DNA of 64,000 bases from Paraglaciecola psychrophila 170 (GTDB taxonomy: Bacteria > Pseudomonadota > Gammaproteobacteria > Enterobacterales > Alteromonadaceae), in NCBI RefSeq assembly GCF_000347635.1, contig NC_020514.1:4836001-4900000 (forward strand). The letters run 5' to 3'. The notes under the pieces are model-generated. The model did no database searches. It was not told the DNA's origin and worked only from the letters and a program-made list of their open reading frames with translations. Made by a program: the position numbers and the translations under genes. Positions 8,962-18,754 of this stretch are shown here, one piece after another (position 1 is the stretch's first letter; each line of letters starts with the position of its first letter).

Positions 8962-9954
8962 ATGACTCCAGCTAACAATTCAAGACAAGATAACAGCCAT
9001 AAGTCGGACTCATGTTCAGTGATTGAGAAATTCTCTATTTCCCTTTCCAACGAAAAAATAGGTGCATTTATCAACATGATAAATGTTATTGCGGAAGGTA
9101 TTTTTATTGTCAATGCTGATGGTGTCATAGAAGTCATCAACCCAATGGCAGCGAAATTTTTTGGTGATTCCCAAGACGCTTTAGTTGGGCAGCGGTGGTT
9201 TCACTTTTTACACGATCGCCATCGGGAACAATATGAGTATATCTTCCTAAACTGGAAAGATAATAAAAATCAGCCGTTAAGTCATGGTCCCAAAGAAGTG
9301 TTATTAACCCGAGCGGATAGCACTTGGTTGGAGGCGGACTTATCTATTTCTTGCTTACCGGAATCACTAACTCAAGGCAGCCCAATGTTTGTTGGGGTGT
9401 TACATAACTTAACAGAACATAAGGCAGAATATAGCGAACTGCGTAAGCAAGCCAGTACCGACCATTTAACGGGTTTGGCGAATCGTTATAATCTTGAAAA
9501 AACGCTGAACAAAAGCTGGAATGACAGTATTGTGAATGGCCAACCCATTAGTTTAATCCTCATAGACGTGGATTATTTCAAACACTTCAACGACCAGTTT
9601 GGCCATGTTAATGGCGACAAATGTTTGCAAAAAATAGCGAAGGTTATCGATACTTGTTTGCCTTCGAACGATAGCTTAGCAGCACGCTATGGTGGAGAAG
9701 AGTTTGCCGTTATTCTGCCCCGTAGTCATGCGGCAGATGCCGTGTTAGTTGCAAAGCAAATACAACAGCAAATCAACATCATCAATTTTAGTGAGTTAGG
9801 TCTACCTTTAACTCTCAGAGTCAGTGTCAGTCAAGGTATTTCATGCGAACACAGTGGTCAGTATCGCACTCCCGAGGCCCTTATCTGCTCAGCAGATACC
9901 GCGTTGTACCGCGCTAAAGCAGAAGGAAGAGACAGAATTAATCTCAGTTTGTAA
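8962..9954 (+). CDS. PAS domain diguanylate cyclase (GGDEF)
   Basis: 330 residues from the ATG at 8962, preceded by AGGA; a TTG directly before it is a less likely start. A PAS domain spans about residues 38-155 (GIFIVNADGVIEVINPMAAK, then the PAC-type GVLHNLTEHKAEY). It is followed by a GGDEF domain with DHLTGLANR, LIDVDYFKHFNDQFGH and the catalytic GGEEF in ARYGGEEFAVILPRS. These are the residues needed to make cyclic di-GMP from two GTP. No membrane segment is seen, so this is a cytoplasmic sensor. The PAS ligand is unknown. It follows a decayed region and has no operon partner. Confidence 0.9.
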   Translation: MTPANNSRQDNSHKSDSCSVIEKFSISLSNEKIGAFINMINVIAEGIFIVNADGVIEVINPMAAKFFGDSQDALVGQRWFHFLHDRHREQYEYIFLNWKDNKNQPLSHGPKEVLLTRADSTWLEADLSISCLPESLTQGSPMFVGVLHNLTEHKAEYSELRKQASTDHLTGLANRYNLEKTLNKSWNDSIVNGQPISLILIDVDYFKHFNDQFGHVNGDKCLQKIAKVIDTCLPSNDSLAARYGGEEFAVILPRSHAADAVLVAKQIQQQINIINFSELGLPLTLRVSVSQGISCEHSGQYRTPEALICSADTALYRAKAEGRDRINLSL

Positions 9955-10067
9955 CAGTTGACGTTCCTTGGCCAAGAGGACAGAATAAAATTTTAAACTG
10001 CCCCTTGGTCTTTTCACCCTCTCTCTAAAATAAAAATCTCAATAACCTTAGAACCAACATCAAACTG

Positions 10068-11075
10068 TTAAGAGTGTTCGCTTACATAGCGTTGTAATTG
10101 CTGCAAATAACCGTTCTGGGTCGCATCATCTAACCAAGCGACTTTAAAAGCATTGCCCACAAGGGTTACAATTTGTTCCTGAGAAAATTTGCCTTCTTTT
10201 TGTAATTGGACCAAGTTTTCATTTAAGTACGCCCTAAAATAAGCAGGATCATCAGAATTAATCGTAACTAACATATCTTTTTTAAGCATTTTGTGGATTT
10301 CAACAGAGGTAAGCGACTGCACCACAAACTGATTAGAAACAGGGCACACAGTTAGCCCCAATTTTTTATCTTTGATTAGCTCGCACAACTCCTCGCTTTC
10401 TAGTGAGTTAATCCCATGATCGATACGATCTACCTGGATATCACTAATACACTGTTTAATATGTATCAGGCTATCTTGCTGATTAACATCGCAGTGCATA
10501 GTGAGCTTTAAGCCCATTGCTTTTGCTTCTCTAAATACATCATAAAATTTTATCGGGGGGTTGTCTCTCTCATCAGAATCTAGTCCCACCCCTACCAATA
10601 AGTTACGATAAGGTTTAGCTAACTCTAAATGTTGCATCGCAGACTCAGCACTCATTTCTCGTAAAAAACACATAATTAATTGGCTTTTAATACCCAGTTT
10701 TTTTTCTGCATCAACTTGGGCTTGGTGGATACCAGTTATCACGGTATCAAAGCTGACACCTCTGGAGGTATGAGCTTGTGGGTCAAAGAATAGCTCTGCA
10801 TATATGGTTTCTTGGCTTCTGGCTTTGACCAAGTATGCGTAGGTCAATTGGTAGAAATCATCCTCTTCCACCAGCACATTCATGCCTGCATAATAAATAG
10901 CTAAGAATGATGGCAAGTCATAAAAATCGTAGGCAGCCACTAAGGCCTCAGGTGTTTCATAGGCCAACACAACACCGTTTTTGTTGGCTAGTGCAAAGCT
11001 TAACTCTGGTTCGAGCGTGCCTTCAAGATGCACATGTAGTTCTGCTTTAGGCATTTTTTCTATAAAATGTTGCAT
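10068..11075 (-). CDS. Adenine deaminase / adenosine deaminase family
   Basis: 335 residues with the zinc-binding motif HVHLEGTLEPE at residues 14-24, a second metal/substrate His in LTMHCDVN, HGINSLES, and the catalytic NSDDPAYF near residue 273. This is a cytoplasmic zinc hydrolase of purine salvage (adenosine to inosine or adenine to hypoxanthine). VGLDSDERDNPPIKF around residue 165, rather than the VGVDLAG-type segment of E. coli Add, resembles bacterial adenine deaminases of this superfamily, so adenine may be the substrate. It stands alone. Confidence 0.85.
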   Translation of the reverse strand: MQHFIEKMPKAELHVHLEGTLEPELSFALANKNGVVLAYETPEALVAAYDFYDLPSFLAIYYAGMNVLVEEDDFYQLTYAYLVKARSQETIYAELFFDPQAHTSRGVSFDTVITGIHQAQVDAEKKLGIKSQLIMCFLREMSAESAMQHLELAKPYRNLLVGVGLDSDERDNPPIKFYDVFREAKAMGLKLTMHCDVNQQDSLIHIKQCISDIQVDRIDHGINSLESEELCELIKDKKLGLTVCPVSNQFVVQSLTSVEIHKMLKKDMLVTINSDDPAYFRAYLNENLVQLQKEGKFSQEQIVTLVGNAFKVAWLDDATQNGYLQQLQRYVSEHS

Positions 11076-11343
11076 GTCATACTCGCTGAATATTTATTAA
11101 GTGTTAACAATCTAAGCAACTTTTATACCCATAAGCTCACACGCTATTTTACTGTGCTAACGAGCAATATGATGCGTTGTTATGAGAAAAAATCACAATA
11201 AAAGACGAAAATGCACTGTTTAAGTGCGGTAAATTTTAGAACAAGTTACCCACCAGGTACTCAAGTACTGACAACCGCTAATTGAGTCTGTTCGAGATTC
11301 AAAAAATCCAGTAACAACATACTTGTTCGATACGAAGAAAGAA

Positions 11344-11362
11344 TAACTCAAGGTATGAGTTA
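11344..11362. repeat. Inverted repeat TAACTCA-N5-TGAGTTA
   Basis: Perfect 7-bp arms around AGGTA, just beyond the malic enzyme terminator. It could be a regulator site or part of the termination region. There is no T-tract. Confidence 0.3.
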
Positions 11363-11371
11363 ACTAGAAGA

Positions 11372-11404
11372 CAAGAGAAACACCCTCGTTGGGTGTTTCT
11401 CTTG
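11372..11404 (-). terminator. Strong hairpin terminator downstream of maeA
   Basis: A perfect 14-bp stem (CAAGAGAAACACCC and its complement) with loop TCGTT, starting about 10 bp after the malic enzyme stop. The stem is A/T-rich at its base but has no long U-tract. Confidence 0.75.
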
Positions 11405-11414
11405 TGCACTCAGA

Positions 11415-13133
11415 TTAAATACTGACTCGCTTATAAAGTCGATATTCTGGCATCCAGAAATTCCGCTCAATACGCTCTGCTAATATTTCATCTGACACTT
11501 CCAATGCTAAATTTTGTTGCATCGCTATTTTTGCCACATCAAAGGCAATTTTTTTACTCAACTGTGCGATTTCGCCTACTGCGGGGAGTAACTCACCTTG
11601 TCCTGTTGCTGCAAGGGGCGATGCTTCGGCCAATGCTGCACTGGCTGCCATTAACATTTCGTCGCTGATCAAACTGGCTTTGCCAGCAATCACACCTAAG
11701 CCAATACCGGGGAAGATATAGCTATTATTACACTGAGCAATGGGATAGATTTTGCCTTGGTATTCAACAGGATTGAAGGGACTACCTGTGGCAACAATGA
11801 CCTTGCCATCAGTCCATTCAATAACCTGCTGTGGTGTTGCTTCAACTTGGCGTGAAGGATTACTTAAGGGGAAAATAATCGGTAATTCACAGTGTTTTTT
11901 CATGCTACGGATAACTTGTTCCGTAAATAGCCCTGCCTGCCCAGACACACCGATTAAAATATCCGGTTGAGCACAATTAACCACATCTAGCAGTGACGCA
12001 AACTCACCACTATAAGACCATTCTTTAATTGCATCAGATGGCTGGACCAGACGTTGTTGGAAATCTCGCAGACCTTGCATGCCTTCGGTAAGCAAGCCAA
12101 ATCGGTCGATCATAAATACTTGACCTCGTGCTTGAGCGTCTGAAATTCCTTCTCTACACATTTGTTGAATAATTTGCTCTGCAATACCACAACCAGCGGA
12201 CCCTGAACCAACAAAGGCCACTTTCTGTTCAGACAATTTAGATTTTTTGCTTTTGCAAGCGGCCAATATGGTTCCCACTGCAACTGCGGCGGTGCCTTGT
12301 ATGTCGTCATTAAAACAGCAAATTTTGTCTCTATAACGTTCGAGTAAAGGCATAGCATTAGGTTGAGCAAAATCCTCAAATTGCAGCATAACTTCAGGCC
12401 ATCTGCGATGAATAGCCTTAACAAACATATCTACAAATTCGTCATACTCTGCTTGACCAATACGGTTGTGGCGCGCCCCCATATACATAGGGTCGGCTAA
12501 CAACTTTTCATTATTGGTGCCTACATCTAACATAACGGGCAAGGTATAAGCAGGGCTAATACCACCACAGGCGGTATACAAAGATAACTTACCAATCGGA
12601 ATACCCATACCGCCTATTCCTTGGTCACCCAAACCTAAGATACGTTCTCCATCAGTCACAACGATAACCTTCACCTTACGCTTAGTAGCGTTACGCAAAA
12701 TATCATCCATTTGATGACGTTCAGAATACGAAATAAACAATCCACGAGAACTACGGTAAATATCCGAAAACTGCTCACAGGCATCACCCACTGTTGGGGT
12801 ATAGATAATGGGCATCATTTCGTCGATGTGTTCTTTAATTAATCGGTAATACAAGGTCTCGTTATTGTCTTGAATAGCACGCAAATAGATATGCTTATTG
12901 ATTGGCTCATCAAAGCTGGAATACTGCATATAAGCTCGGTCAACTTGCTCTTTGATGGTCTCGTAACGGGGCGGGATCAGGCCAGTTAAATTGAACGTAA
13001 TGCGTTCATCAGAACTAAATGCGCTACCTTTATTCAGCAAAGGTGTTTCTAATAGTGAGGGCCCAGAGTGAGGAATGTACAGCGCATTTTTTGTAGCTGA
13101 ATTTGCCATTAACGTATTGTCCTGTTTGTTCAT
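11415..13133 (-). CDS. maeA: NAD-dependent malic enzyme (oxaloacetate-decarboxylating)
   Basis: 572 residues, the usual length for the SfcA/MaeA type and much shorter than the MaeB fusion type. The malic N-domain shows RGLFISY and IIYTPTVG. The signature [15 protein letters not shown] lies near residue 272. The nucleotide-binding loop [15 protein letters not shown] near 309 and the late motifs [15 protein letters not shown] and [11 protein letters not shown] are also present. It converts malate to pyruvate and CO2, supplying pyruvate during growth on C4 acids. It lies 55 bp downstream of mrcA on the same strand and has its own terminator. Confidence 0.95.
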   Translation of the reverse strand: MNKQDNTLMANSATKNALYIPHSGPSLLETPLLNKGSAFSSDERITFNLTGLIPPRYETIKEQVDRAYMQYSSFDEPINKHIYLRAIQDNNETLYYRLIKEHIDEMMPIIYTPTVGDACEQFSDIYRSSRGLFISYSERHQMDDILRNATKRKVKVIVVTDGERILGLGDQGIGGMGIPIGKLSLYTACGGISPAYTLPVMLDVGTNNEKLLADPMYMGARHNRIGQAEYDEFVDMFVKAIHRRWPEVMLQFEDFAQPNAMPLLERYRDKICCFNDDIQGTAAVAVGTILAACKSKKSKLSEQKVAFVGSGSAGCGIAEQIIQQMCREGISDAQARGQVFMIDRFGLLTEGMQGLRDFQQRLVQPSDAIKEWSYSGEFASLLDVVNCAQPDILIGVSGQAGLFTEQVIRSMKKHCELPIIFPLSNPSRQVEATPQQVIEWTDGKVIVATGSPFNPVEYQGKIYPIAQCNNSYIFPGIGLGVIAGKASLISDEMLMAASAALAEASPLAATGQGELLPAVGEIAQLSKKIAFDVAKIAMQQNLALEVSDEILAERIERNFWMPEYRLYKRVSI

Positions 13134-13187
13134 ATTGTTATTTCAGTTCTTTCTGACCACATAGGCCAGTGAAGGCGTGTTGTTTCT

Positions 13188-15842
13188 TTAAAATATATCT
13201 TCAATCTGCTTTTTACTTTGCTCACCTTGATCTGCAGAGTCAATAATTTCTGCTTCAGCCACAAAACTCTGTGGCTCGGTGCCTTGAGTAAAGTATTCAA
13301 ACATCGATGTTTTATCTGTTCTATTAGTAAGTTTGCCGGTGCCCTTGTCGATGCGCACAGTAAGTAAATCTGTGGGCATAGGCAATAAATGCTCAGGTTT
13401 ACCAGCCAATGCATGTTGCATAAACCTTATCCAAGCGGGTTGCGCTGCATGTGCACCTGACTCACTGCCGATGAGTGCGTTACCAATGTAGTTGAATTTT
13501 GTGGGGTTTTTGTTCACTAAATTTTGATTTTGTGTGGTGCGACCTAAGCGCCGATTGTTATCATCAAACCCCACCCATGCAGTGGCCACCAAGTCTGGTG
13601 TAAACCCACTAAACCAGGTATCACGCACATCGTTGGTGGTACCCGTTTTGCCGGCGATGTCACTACGACGGTCCATCAACATTGCGGCACGCCATCCAGT
13701 ACCACGATTATCCCAAGCACCATTAATTTGAACAGCAGAGCGCATCATTTCTGCAACCAAGAATGCATTTTCTGCACTGATAACCCTAGGAGCAGAGAGA
13801 ATATTTTTAACAGGCTCATCAACCTGTTGCGCAACCCCAAATTCGGCAGCTAACCGTGCTTCAAGATCGTCAGGATCTGCATTAACGTGGTTAATCTGGG
13901 ACTCCGCTACACAAGGATTGCAAGCATTGACTGGATTAGCTTTCCACAGTACTTCACCCATCTCATTTTCGATGCGTTGAATAAAATGAGGCCGAATTAA
14001 GAAGCCACCATTAGCAATGACTGCCATAGCGGTCGCCACTTCTAGGGGGGTATGGGAGCCAGAACCTAGAGATAAGGTCTCATCTAAAGGGATATCATCT
14101 TTACTAAAACCAAAGCGGGTAAGATGTTCAGCAACATTGTCCAGCCCTACTGCCCTTAGCAGACGTACTGATACGACGTTTTTTGATTTAGTTAACGCCA
14201 CTCGCATTCGGATTGGGCCATCGTACTCGGCAGGAGAGTTCTCAGGACGCCACGCATTTCCTGAACCTGATTGCCATTGCGTGATAGGTGCGTCGTTTAT
14301 CAAACTTGCCAAGGTGTAACCATTTTCTAATGCAGCTGAGTAAATAAAAGGTTTAATATTCGAACCAACTTGCCTTTTGGCTTGAGTTGCACGGTTAAAT
14401 TGGCTTTGATAAAAACTGTATCCCCCCACCACAGCTTGCGCCGCCCCGTTTTTGGGGTCTAGTGCTACAAAGGCACCACTTGCTTGCGGATATTGAGCAA
14501 GCTGCCAATGCAAATCGTCTTCTCTTTGTCGAATTAAAATCAGTGCCCCAGCTTGCACTATATCACTGGCTATTTTGGGATCTTGCCCTTGTTTTGCATC
14601 ATTAATAAATGGTCTGGCCCAATCTAAGCCATCCCAATCAATAATACTGTACTTGCCTTGTCGGTTAAAAATAATGATGTCTTGTTCATTTACTTTAACA
14701 ACGATAGCGGGATGCATTGATTCAAAGGTTTTTACATCTTGTAAGTAACTTAACATTTGTTCTTCGGGCCAAGGGGCTGGGTTATTGAGTTCAGAATTTG
14801 CAGACTCTAAAAGCTGCCCGTTTTGATCATCAGTTTCATTTGATGCCCAAAGTTGTTTAACAACTCCATGATAACCATGACGTTCATCGTAATCATGTAA
14901 ATTTCTACGCACAGCTTGTTGCGCCGCGGCTTGCAAATCAGATGAAGCAGTAGAGTAAATTTGATAGCCACCCGTTTCAGCCTTGTCTTTGCCGTACAAC
15001 CCGATCATTTCACTATAAATAATATCTGCCAAGTAGGGTGCATCTAGGTTTATTTCTGCACCGTATTTTTTAGCGGTCACAGGCTCGTTAACAGCTTGCT
15101 CAAATTGCGCCTGAGTTATGTATTCTTCATCCAACATACGTAACAAAACGATACGTCTTCTAACCATTGAACGCTCAGGACTACTGATAGGATTGAGTGC
15201 AGAGGGTGCCTGAGGTAATCCTGCAATAGTGGCAATTTGTGCTAATGTTAGCTCATTCAGTGACTTACCGTAATAGACTTGTGCCGCCGCACCAAAACCA
15301 AAGGCTCGGTGGCCCAGTTCTACTTTATTTAAATAAAGCTCTAATATTTCTTGTTTGCTTAATAGTTGCTCCATATGCCAAGCTAAGATAATTTCACGTA
15401 TTTTGCGGATGTATTTTTTCTCGCGGGTCAGGAAGAAGTCTCGGGCCATTTGCATAGTTAGGGTACTACCGCCCTGCCCTTTTTCCCCTGTGACGACTAA
15501 ATTAACTAAAGCGCGCATCATGCCGATAGGATCTATACCCGGGTGGTCATAAAATCTGCTGTCTTCGGTGGCGATAACAGCTTGTTTTAATTGTTCCGGA
15601 ATCTGCTCAAGAGTAAGTGGGATCCGGCGTTTCACTCCATACTGGGAGATAAGTTTGCCATCTTGAGTAAAAATGCGCATCGGTGTTTGTAATCGAACAT
15701 CTTTAAGAACGTCGACGTTAGGTAAGTCAGTTTTAATATAAAAATAGGTACCTAATAAGGTAGCTGTACCAACGAAGGATGTGACTAAAATGACTATTAA
15801 TGCGGGTTTAAGTAATTTCACAGATAGATAATACCAAGGCAA
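13188..15842 (-). CDS. mrcA: Penicillin-binding protein 1A, bifunctional glycosyltransferase/transpeptidase
   Basis: 884 residues. An N-terminal membrane anchor lies at about 12-33. A GT51 glycosyltransferase domain follows with the catalytic Glu93 in ATEDSRFYDHPG, then GGSTLTMQMARDFFLT. An OB-like insertion comes next. The transpeptidase carries GSNIKPF (SxxK nucleophile), SKN and AGKTGTTND. It polymerises and crosslinks peptidoglycan from the outer face of the inner membrane. It is divergent from pilM with 116 bp between, the standard arrangement in gammaproteobacteria, where the two neighbours are coordinated only by position. Confidence 0.97.
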   Translation of the reverse strand: MPWYYLSVKLLKPALIVILVTSFVGTATLLGTYFYIKTDLPNVDVLKDVRLQTPMRIFTQDGKLISQYGVKRRIPLTLEQIPEQLKQAVIATEDSRFYDHPGIDPIGMMRALVNLVVTGEKGQGGSTLTMQMARDFFLTREKKYIRKIREIILAWHMEQLLSKQEILELYLNKVELGHRAFGFGAAAQVYYGKSLNELTLAQIATIAGLPQAPSALNPISSPERSMVRRRIVLLRMLDEEYITQAQFEQAVNEPVTAKKYGAEINLDAPYLADIIYSEMIGLYGKDKAETGGYQIYSTASSDLQAAAQQAVRRNLHDYDERHGYHGVVKQLWASNETDDQNGQLLESANSELNNPAPWPEEQMLSYLQDVKTFESMHPAIVVKVNEQDIIIFNRQGKYSIIDWDGLDWARPFINDAKQGQDPKIASDIVQAGALILIRQREDDLHWQLAQYPQASGAFVALDPKNGAAQAVVGGYSFYQSQFNRATQAKRQVGSNIKPFIYSAALENGYTLASLINDAPITQWQSGSGNAWRPENSPAEYDGPIRMRVALTKSKNVVSVRLLRAVGLDNVAEHLTRFGFSKDDIPLDETLSLGSGSHTPLEVATAMAVIANGGFLIRPHFIQRIENEMGEVLWKANPVNACNPCVAESQINHVNADPDDLEARLAAEFGVAQQVDEPVKNILSAPRVISAENAFLVAEMMRSAVQINGAWDNRGTGWRAAMLMDRRSDIAGKTGTTNDVRDTWFSGFTPDLVATAWVGFDDNNRRLGRTTQNQNLVNKNPTKFNYIGNALIGSESGAHAAQPAWIRFMQHALAGKPEHLLPMPTDLLTVRIDKGTGKLTNRTDKTSMFEYFTQGTEPQSFVAEAEIIDSADQGEQSKKQIEDIF

Positions 15843-15958
15843 CTTCTAATAAATGATCTACATTTTATACCTATGTACAGTTATTAGAACCATAAAATAC
15901 AAAAAATTACGTAATAATGATGCTGTGAATTATTCCTATTCAAATGGATGTCTAACAA

Positions 15959-17032
15959 TTGAAAAAATTATTTGGCCTTTTTGGCACTAACATACAAAGA
16001 ATGATTGGCCTTGATATAGGTACTCGGTTTATTAAAGCCGTAGTACTCGAAAAGTCAGGTGAACAATATAACTTGCAAGCCTATGCCTGCGAGCCAATTC
16101 AAGGTAATGCTTTTGCAGAGCGTGAAATTAAAGATTTCGAAGCAGTTAGCCATGCACTTAAAAAAGTGAAGCTCGCTCTCAAAGGCAAAAACAAGTTAGT
16201 TGCCATAGCGGTATCAGGCTCGACTGTGCTAAATAAGATTGTTTACATGGATCCCGGTCAGACTGATCACGAACTGGAAAGCCAAATTGAATTGGAAGCC
16301 GATAGTTTGATTCCTTATCCATTAAACGAAGTATACATCGACTTCGAGGAGATAAGTGACAGCCAAACCACGAATAATAAAGTCGAAGTGTTACTCAGTG
16401 CGGTACATAAAGAATTAGTCGACCGCAGGATCACCTTATTGGGTGAAGTGGGTTACGAAGCCAAAATCGTTGATGTAGAAAGTTACGCCCTAGGTGCAGC
16501 TGTTGCCTCTTTCTACCCAAGTGAAGCTGAAAAAACAGTTTGCTGTATCAACATCGGCGCCAGTCATTTACAAATGTGTGCAGTTAAAAATGGCAAGGTT
16601 ATTTATACCAAAGACCACAACTTTGGAATGGACGCATTGATTCAAGACTTGACGATGCTCTACAGTCAAGAACGTTCTCAAATTGAACAACAATTAACAG
16701 ATGGCACATTACCTGAAACATGGAAACAAGATGCTTACCCCATGTTCTTAGCTAACTTACAACAGAATATTAACCGAGCATTACAATTGTATACTAGTGT
16801 ATCTGGCGAAGCTCGCCCCAGCAATTTGTTAATATGTGGAGGCGGTGACCACATAAAATCCTTACCTGAAGACTTGACTGCAGATTTAGGTATTGAAGTA
16901 ACTTGTTTCAACCCATTTACTGACATGGTGATAGCAGATAGTGTCAATCAAGGAGATTTAGAACATGTCTCTGGACAACTTATCATTGCTGCAGGTCTAG
17001 CCAGTAGGAGCTTTCAACCATGGCACATATAA
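15959..17032 (+). CDS. pilM: Type IV pilus inner-membrane platform protein PilM
   Basis: 357 residues of the actin-like/FtsA-like ATPase fold: MIGLDIGTRFIKAVVLEK near residue 15 (phosphate 1), IAVSGSTVLNKIV near 81, and CCINIGASHLQMCAV near 199 (phosphate 2). PilM is cytoplasmic and binds the N-terminal tail of PilN. The start is a TTG at 15959; the next ATG would delete the first strand. It is the first gene of pilMNOPQ and overlaps pilN by 13 bp. Confidence 0.95.
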   Translation: MKKLFGLFGTNIQRMIGLDIGTRFIKAVVLEKSGEQYNLQAYACEPIQGNAFAEREIKDFEAVSHALKKVKLALKGKNKLVAIAVSGSTVLNKIVYMDPGQTDHELESQIELEADSLIPYPLNEVYIDFEEISDSQTTNNKVEVLLSAVHKELVDRRITLLGEVGYEAKIVDVESYALGAAVASFYPSEAEKTVCCINIGASHLQMCAVKNGKVIYTKDHNFGMDALIQDLTMLYSQERSQIEQQLTDGTLPETWKQDAYPMFLANLQQNINRALQLYTSVSGEARPSNLLICGGGDHIKSLPEDLTADLGIEVTCFNPFTDMVIADSVNQGDLEHVSGQLIIAAGLASRSFQPWHI

Positions 17033-17604
17033 ATTTACTGCCTTGGCGCGAAGGTCGTAGAGCTGAGCATAAAAAGAATTACCTGACTTTGCTAGCGGCA
17101 CTTGCACTAAGTGCTCTTGGAATCATGTTTGCTGCCGGCAATGTATTGAATAAAATGACAGAAAACCAAAATTATCGAAACAATTATATTGAGCAAGAAA
17201 CAGCTTTATTAGATCAACAAATTGAACAAATTAAGAATATTAAAAAAGACAAGGAAGCGATTGAACAAAGAATGGCTTTGATTGAGCAACTTGAGTCTAG
17301 CCGAAACGCAGTACCGATCGTTTTAGATGAATTAGTTCGACTGGTACCTCACGGCTTGTCTTTTCGAAGTTTTTCCCGCCAAGGTAACCTAATTGAAATA
17401 CTCGGAGTCAGCGAGTCAAATAACAGATTGGCAGATTTTATGCGCCAGCTCGAAGAATCGACTGTATTTAGTAGCGGAGAATTATCATCAATCAAAGCAG
17501 ATACATCTGCTTTAGAAGCTGTCAGTGATTTTAAGCTCACATTCACCATTAATCCTAGTGTTGCTCCGGATTTCTCAATCATTAACGAGGAGCCAAGCAA
17601 ATGA
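17020..17604 (+). CDS. pilN: Type IV pilus assembly protein PilN
   Basis: 194 residues opening with INLLPWREGRRAEHKKNY, the conserved PilM-binding tail. A transmembrane helix lies at about 23-42, then a coiled coil (residues 50-95), and a ferredoxin-like periplasmic domain with LVRLVPHGLSFRSF. It forms a dimer with PilO that links PilM to PilP and PilQ. It overlaps pilM at the start and pilO by 4 bases (ATGA) at the end. Confidence 0.95.
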   Translation: MAHINLLPWREGRRAEHKKNYLTLLAALALSALGIMFAAGNVLNKMTENQNYRNNYIEQETALLDQQIEQIKNIKKDKEAIEQRMALIEQLESSRNAVPIVLDELVRLVPHGLSFRSFSRQGNLIEILGVSESNNRLADFMRQLEESTVFSSGELSSIKADTSALEAVSDFKLTFTINPSVAPDFSIINEEPSK

Positions 17605-18218
17605 AATTTGATGTTAATAAGTTAAAAGAGATCAATGATTTAGATTTTGAACAAGTCGCTACTTGGCCCTTTGAAGTTAAATCTCTAGTCGCTATGTTTG
17701 TGGTTATTATCAGCTTAGTAGGTGGATATTATTTTTTAGTAAAAGATAAATTGCCGATACTTGAAGTGGCACAAAATAAAGAGAAAAAACTAAAACAAGT
17801 CTACCAAGGTAAGTACCGTATTGCGGTTAATTTGGAAGCCTACGAACAACAGTTAGGCAGATTAAAAAGCGACTTTTCCTCTATGTTAAAGTCATTGCCT
17901 ACAAGTAATGAAACGCCCGGATTATTGGATGACATCACGTTAGTAGGCACATCAGCCGGACTCACTTTTAGGTTATTGAATTGGCAAAGAGAAATTCCAA
18001 AAGAATTTTATTCAGAATTACCGATTGAAATGGAAGTGTTCGGTGGGTATCACAATTTTGGACAATTTGCCTCAGAAATAGCCGGATTGCCGCGTATTGT
18101 TACGGTGCATGATTTTGAAGTCACCCAAGAAGGCAATACTCTGAAGCTTAGGGTACAGGCAAAGACTTACAGGACATCAAGTGATCAAGACTCAAAAACA
18201 GTGGGTAAAACCCAATGA
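17601..18218 (+). CDS. pilO: Type IV pilus assembly protein PilO
   Basis: 205 residues: a short cytoplasmic tail, a membrane helix at about 30-48 (SLVAMFVVIISLVGGYYFLV), a coiled coil, and a periplasmic domain containing LPTSNETPGLLDDITL and LPIEMEVFGGYHNFGQF. These are standard PilO features. It partners PilN in the alignment complex across the periplasm. It is translationally coupled to both neighbours by 4-base overlaps. Confidence 0.95.
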   Translation: MKFDVNKLKEINDLDFEQVATWPFEVKSLVAMFVVIISLVGGYYFLVKDKLPILEVAQNKEKKLKQVYQGKYRIAVNLEAYEQQLGRLKSDFSSMLKSLPTSNETPGLLDDITLVGTSAGLTFRLLNWQREIPKEFYSELPIEMEVFGGYHNFGQFASEIAGLPRIVTVHDFEVTQEGNTLKLRVQAKTYRTSSDQDSKTVGKTQ

Positions 18219-18754
18219 AACATCTTAAAATTGTGTTGTACGCATTACTGTTAAGTGGCTGTGAAGCCAAGGTTGACGATTTACAGGTTTTTGTTTCTGA
18301 AGTGAAACAAACCACCACAGTTAATATCGAGCCTTACCCAGAATTTGAGAGCAAACCTACTTTTATCTATTCTGCTGATAGTTTACGCAGCCCATTTCAA
18401 CGCCCAAGAAATACAGGTGCTGGAGTCGAAATAAACGTGGCGGCCCAACCAAATTGTGCTCAGCCTGATTTTAATCGCAGTAAACAGCCTTTAGAGAAGT
18501 TCGGTATTGATGCGTTATCGATTACCGGTGTATTTCAATCTAATGGTAAAAAATGGGCACTTGTTCATTCGAATACCGGAAGTTTATTTAAAGCTACAAT
18601 TGGCGATTACCTAGGATTGTTTTTTGGGAAAATCGATTCTATTCAAAATGGCACAGTTTCTTTTACTGAAATGCTGCCCGATGGGGCTGGCTGCTGGCAG
18701 AAAAAGCAAGCCACACTCACTATGCAATCGAAGGCAGGAGAAAATAATGTCTGA
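18215..18754 (+). CDS. pilP: Type IV pilus lipoprotein PilP
   Basis: 179 residues with a lipoprotein signal peptide (IVLYALLLSGCEAK, lipobox LLSGC with Cys16). A disordered linker follows, then the beta domain with SPFQRPR, LEKFGIDALSITGVFQ and WALVHSNTGSLFKATIGDY. PilP is a periplasmic lipoprotein that ties PilNO to the secretin PilQ. Its stop overlaps the pilQ start (ATG at 18747). Confidence 0.94.
   Translation: MKHLKIVLYALLLSGCEAKVDDLQVFVSEVKQTTTVNIEPYPEFESKPTFIYSADSLRSPFQRPRNTGAGVEINVAAQPNCAQPDFNRSKQPLEKFGIDALSITGVFQSNGKKWALVHSNTGSLFKATIGDYLGLFFGKIDSIQNGTVSFTEMLPDGAGCWQKKQATLTMQSKAGENNV

Larger units (their letters stand above)
11076..11414. other. Intergenic region between malic enzyme and purine deaminase
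   Basis: 339 bp. It must carry the promoter of the deaminase (minus strand) near 11076-11180 and it holds the malic enzyme terminator at 11372-11404. A 7-bp-arm inverted repeat at 11344-11362 is annotated separately. No coding sequence is supported. Confidence 0.6.

Noticed and set aside
12110..12424. 104-codon frame inside maeA, same strand
   Set aside because: It is out of frame with a conserved enzyme and has no family similarity.
13130..13414. 94-codon frame overlapping the 3' end of mrcA
   Set aside because: It is an alternate frame of the mrcA C-terminus. The translation is leucine/threonine-rich noise.
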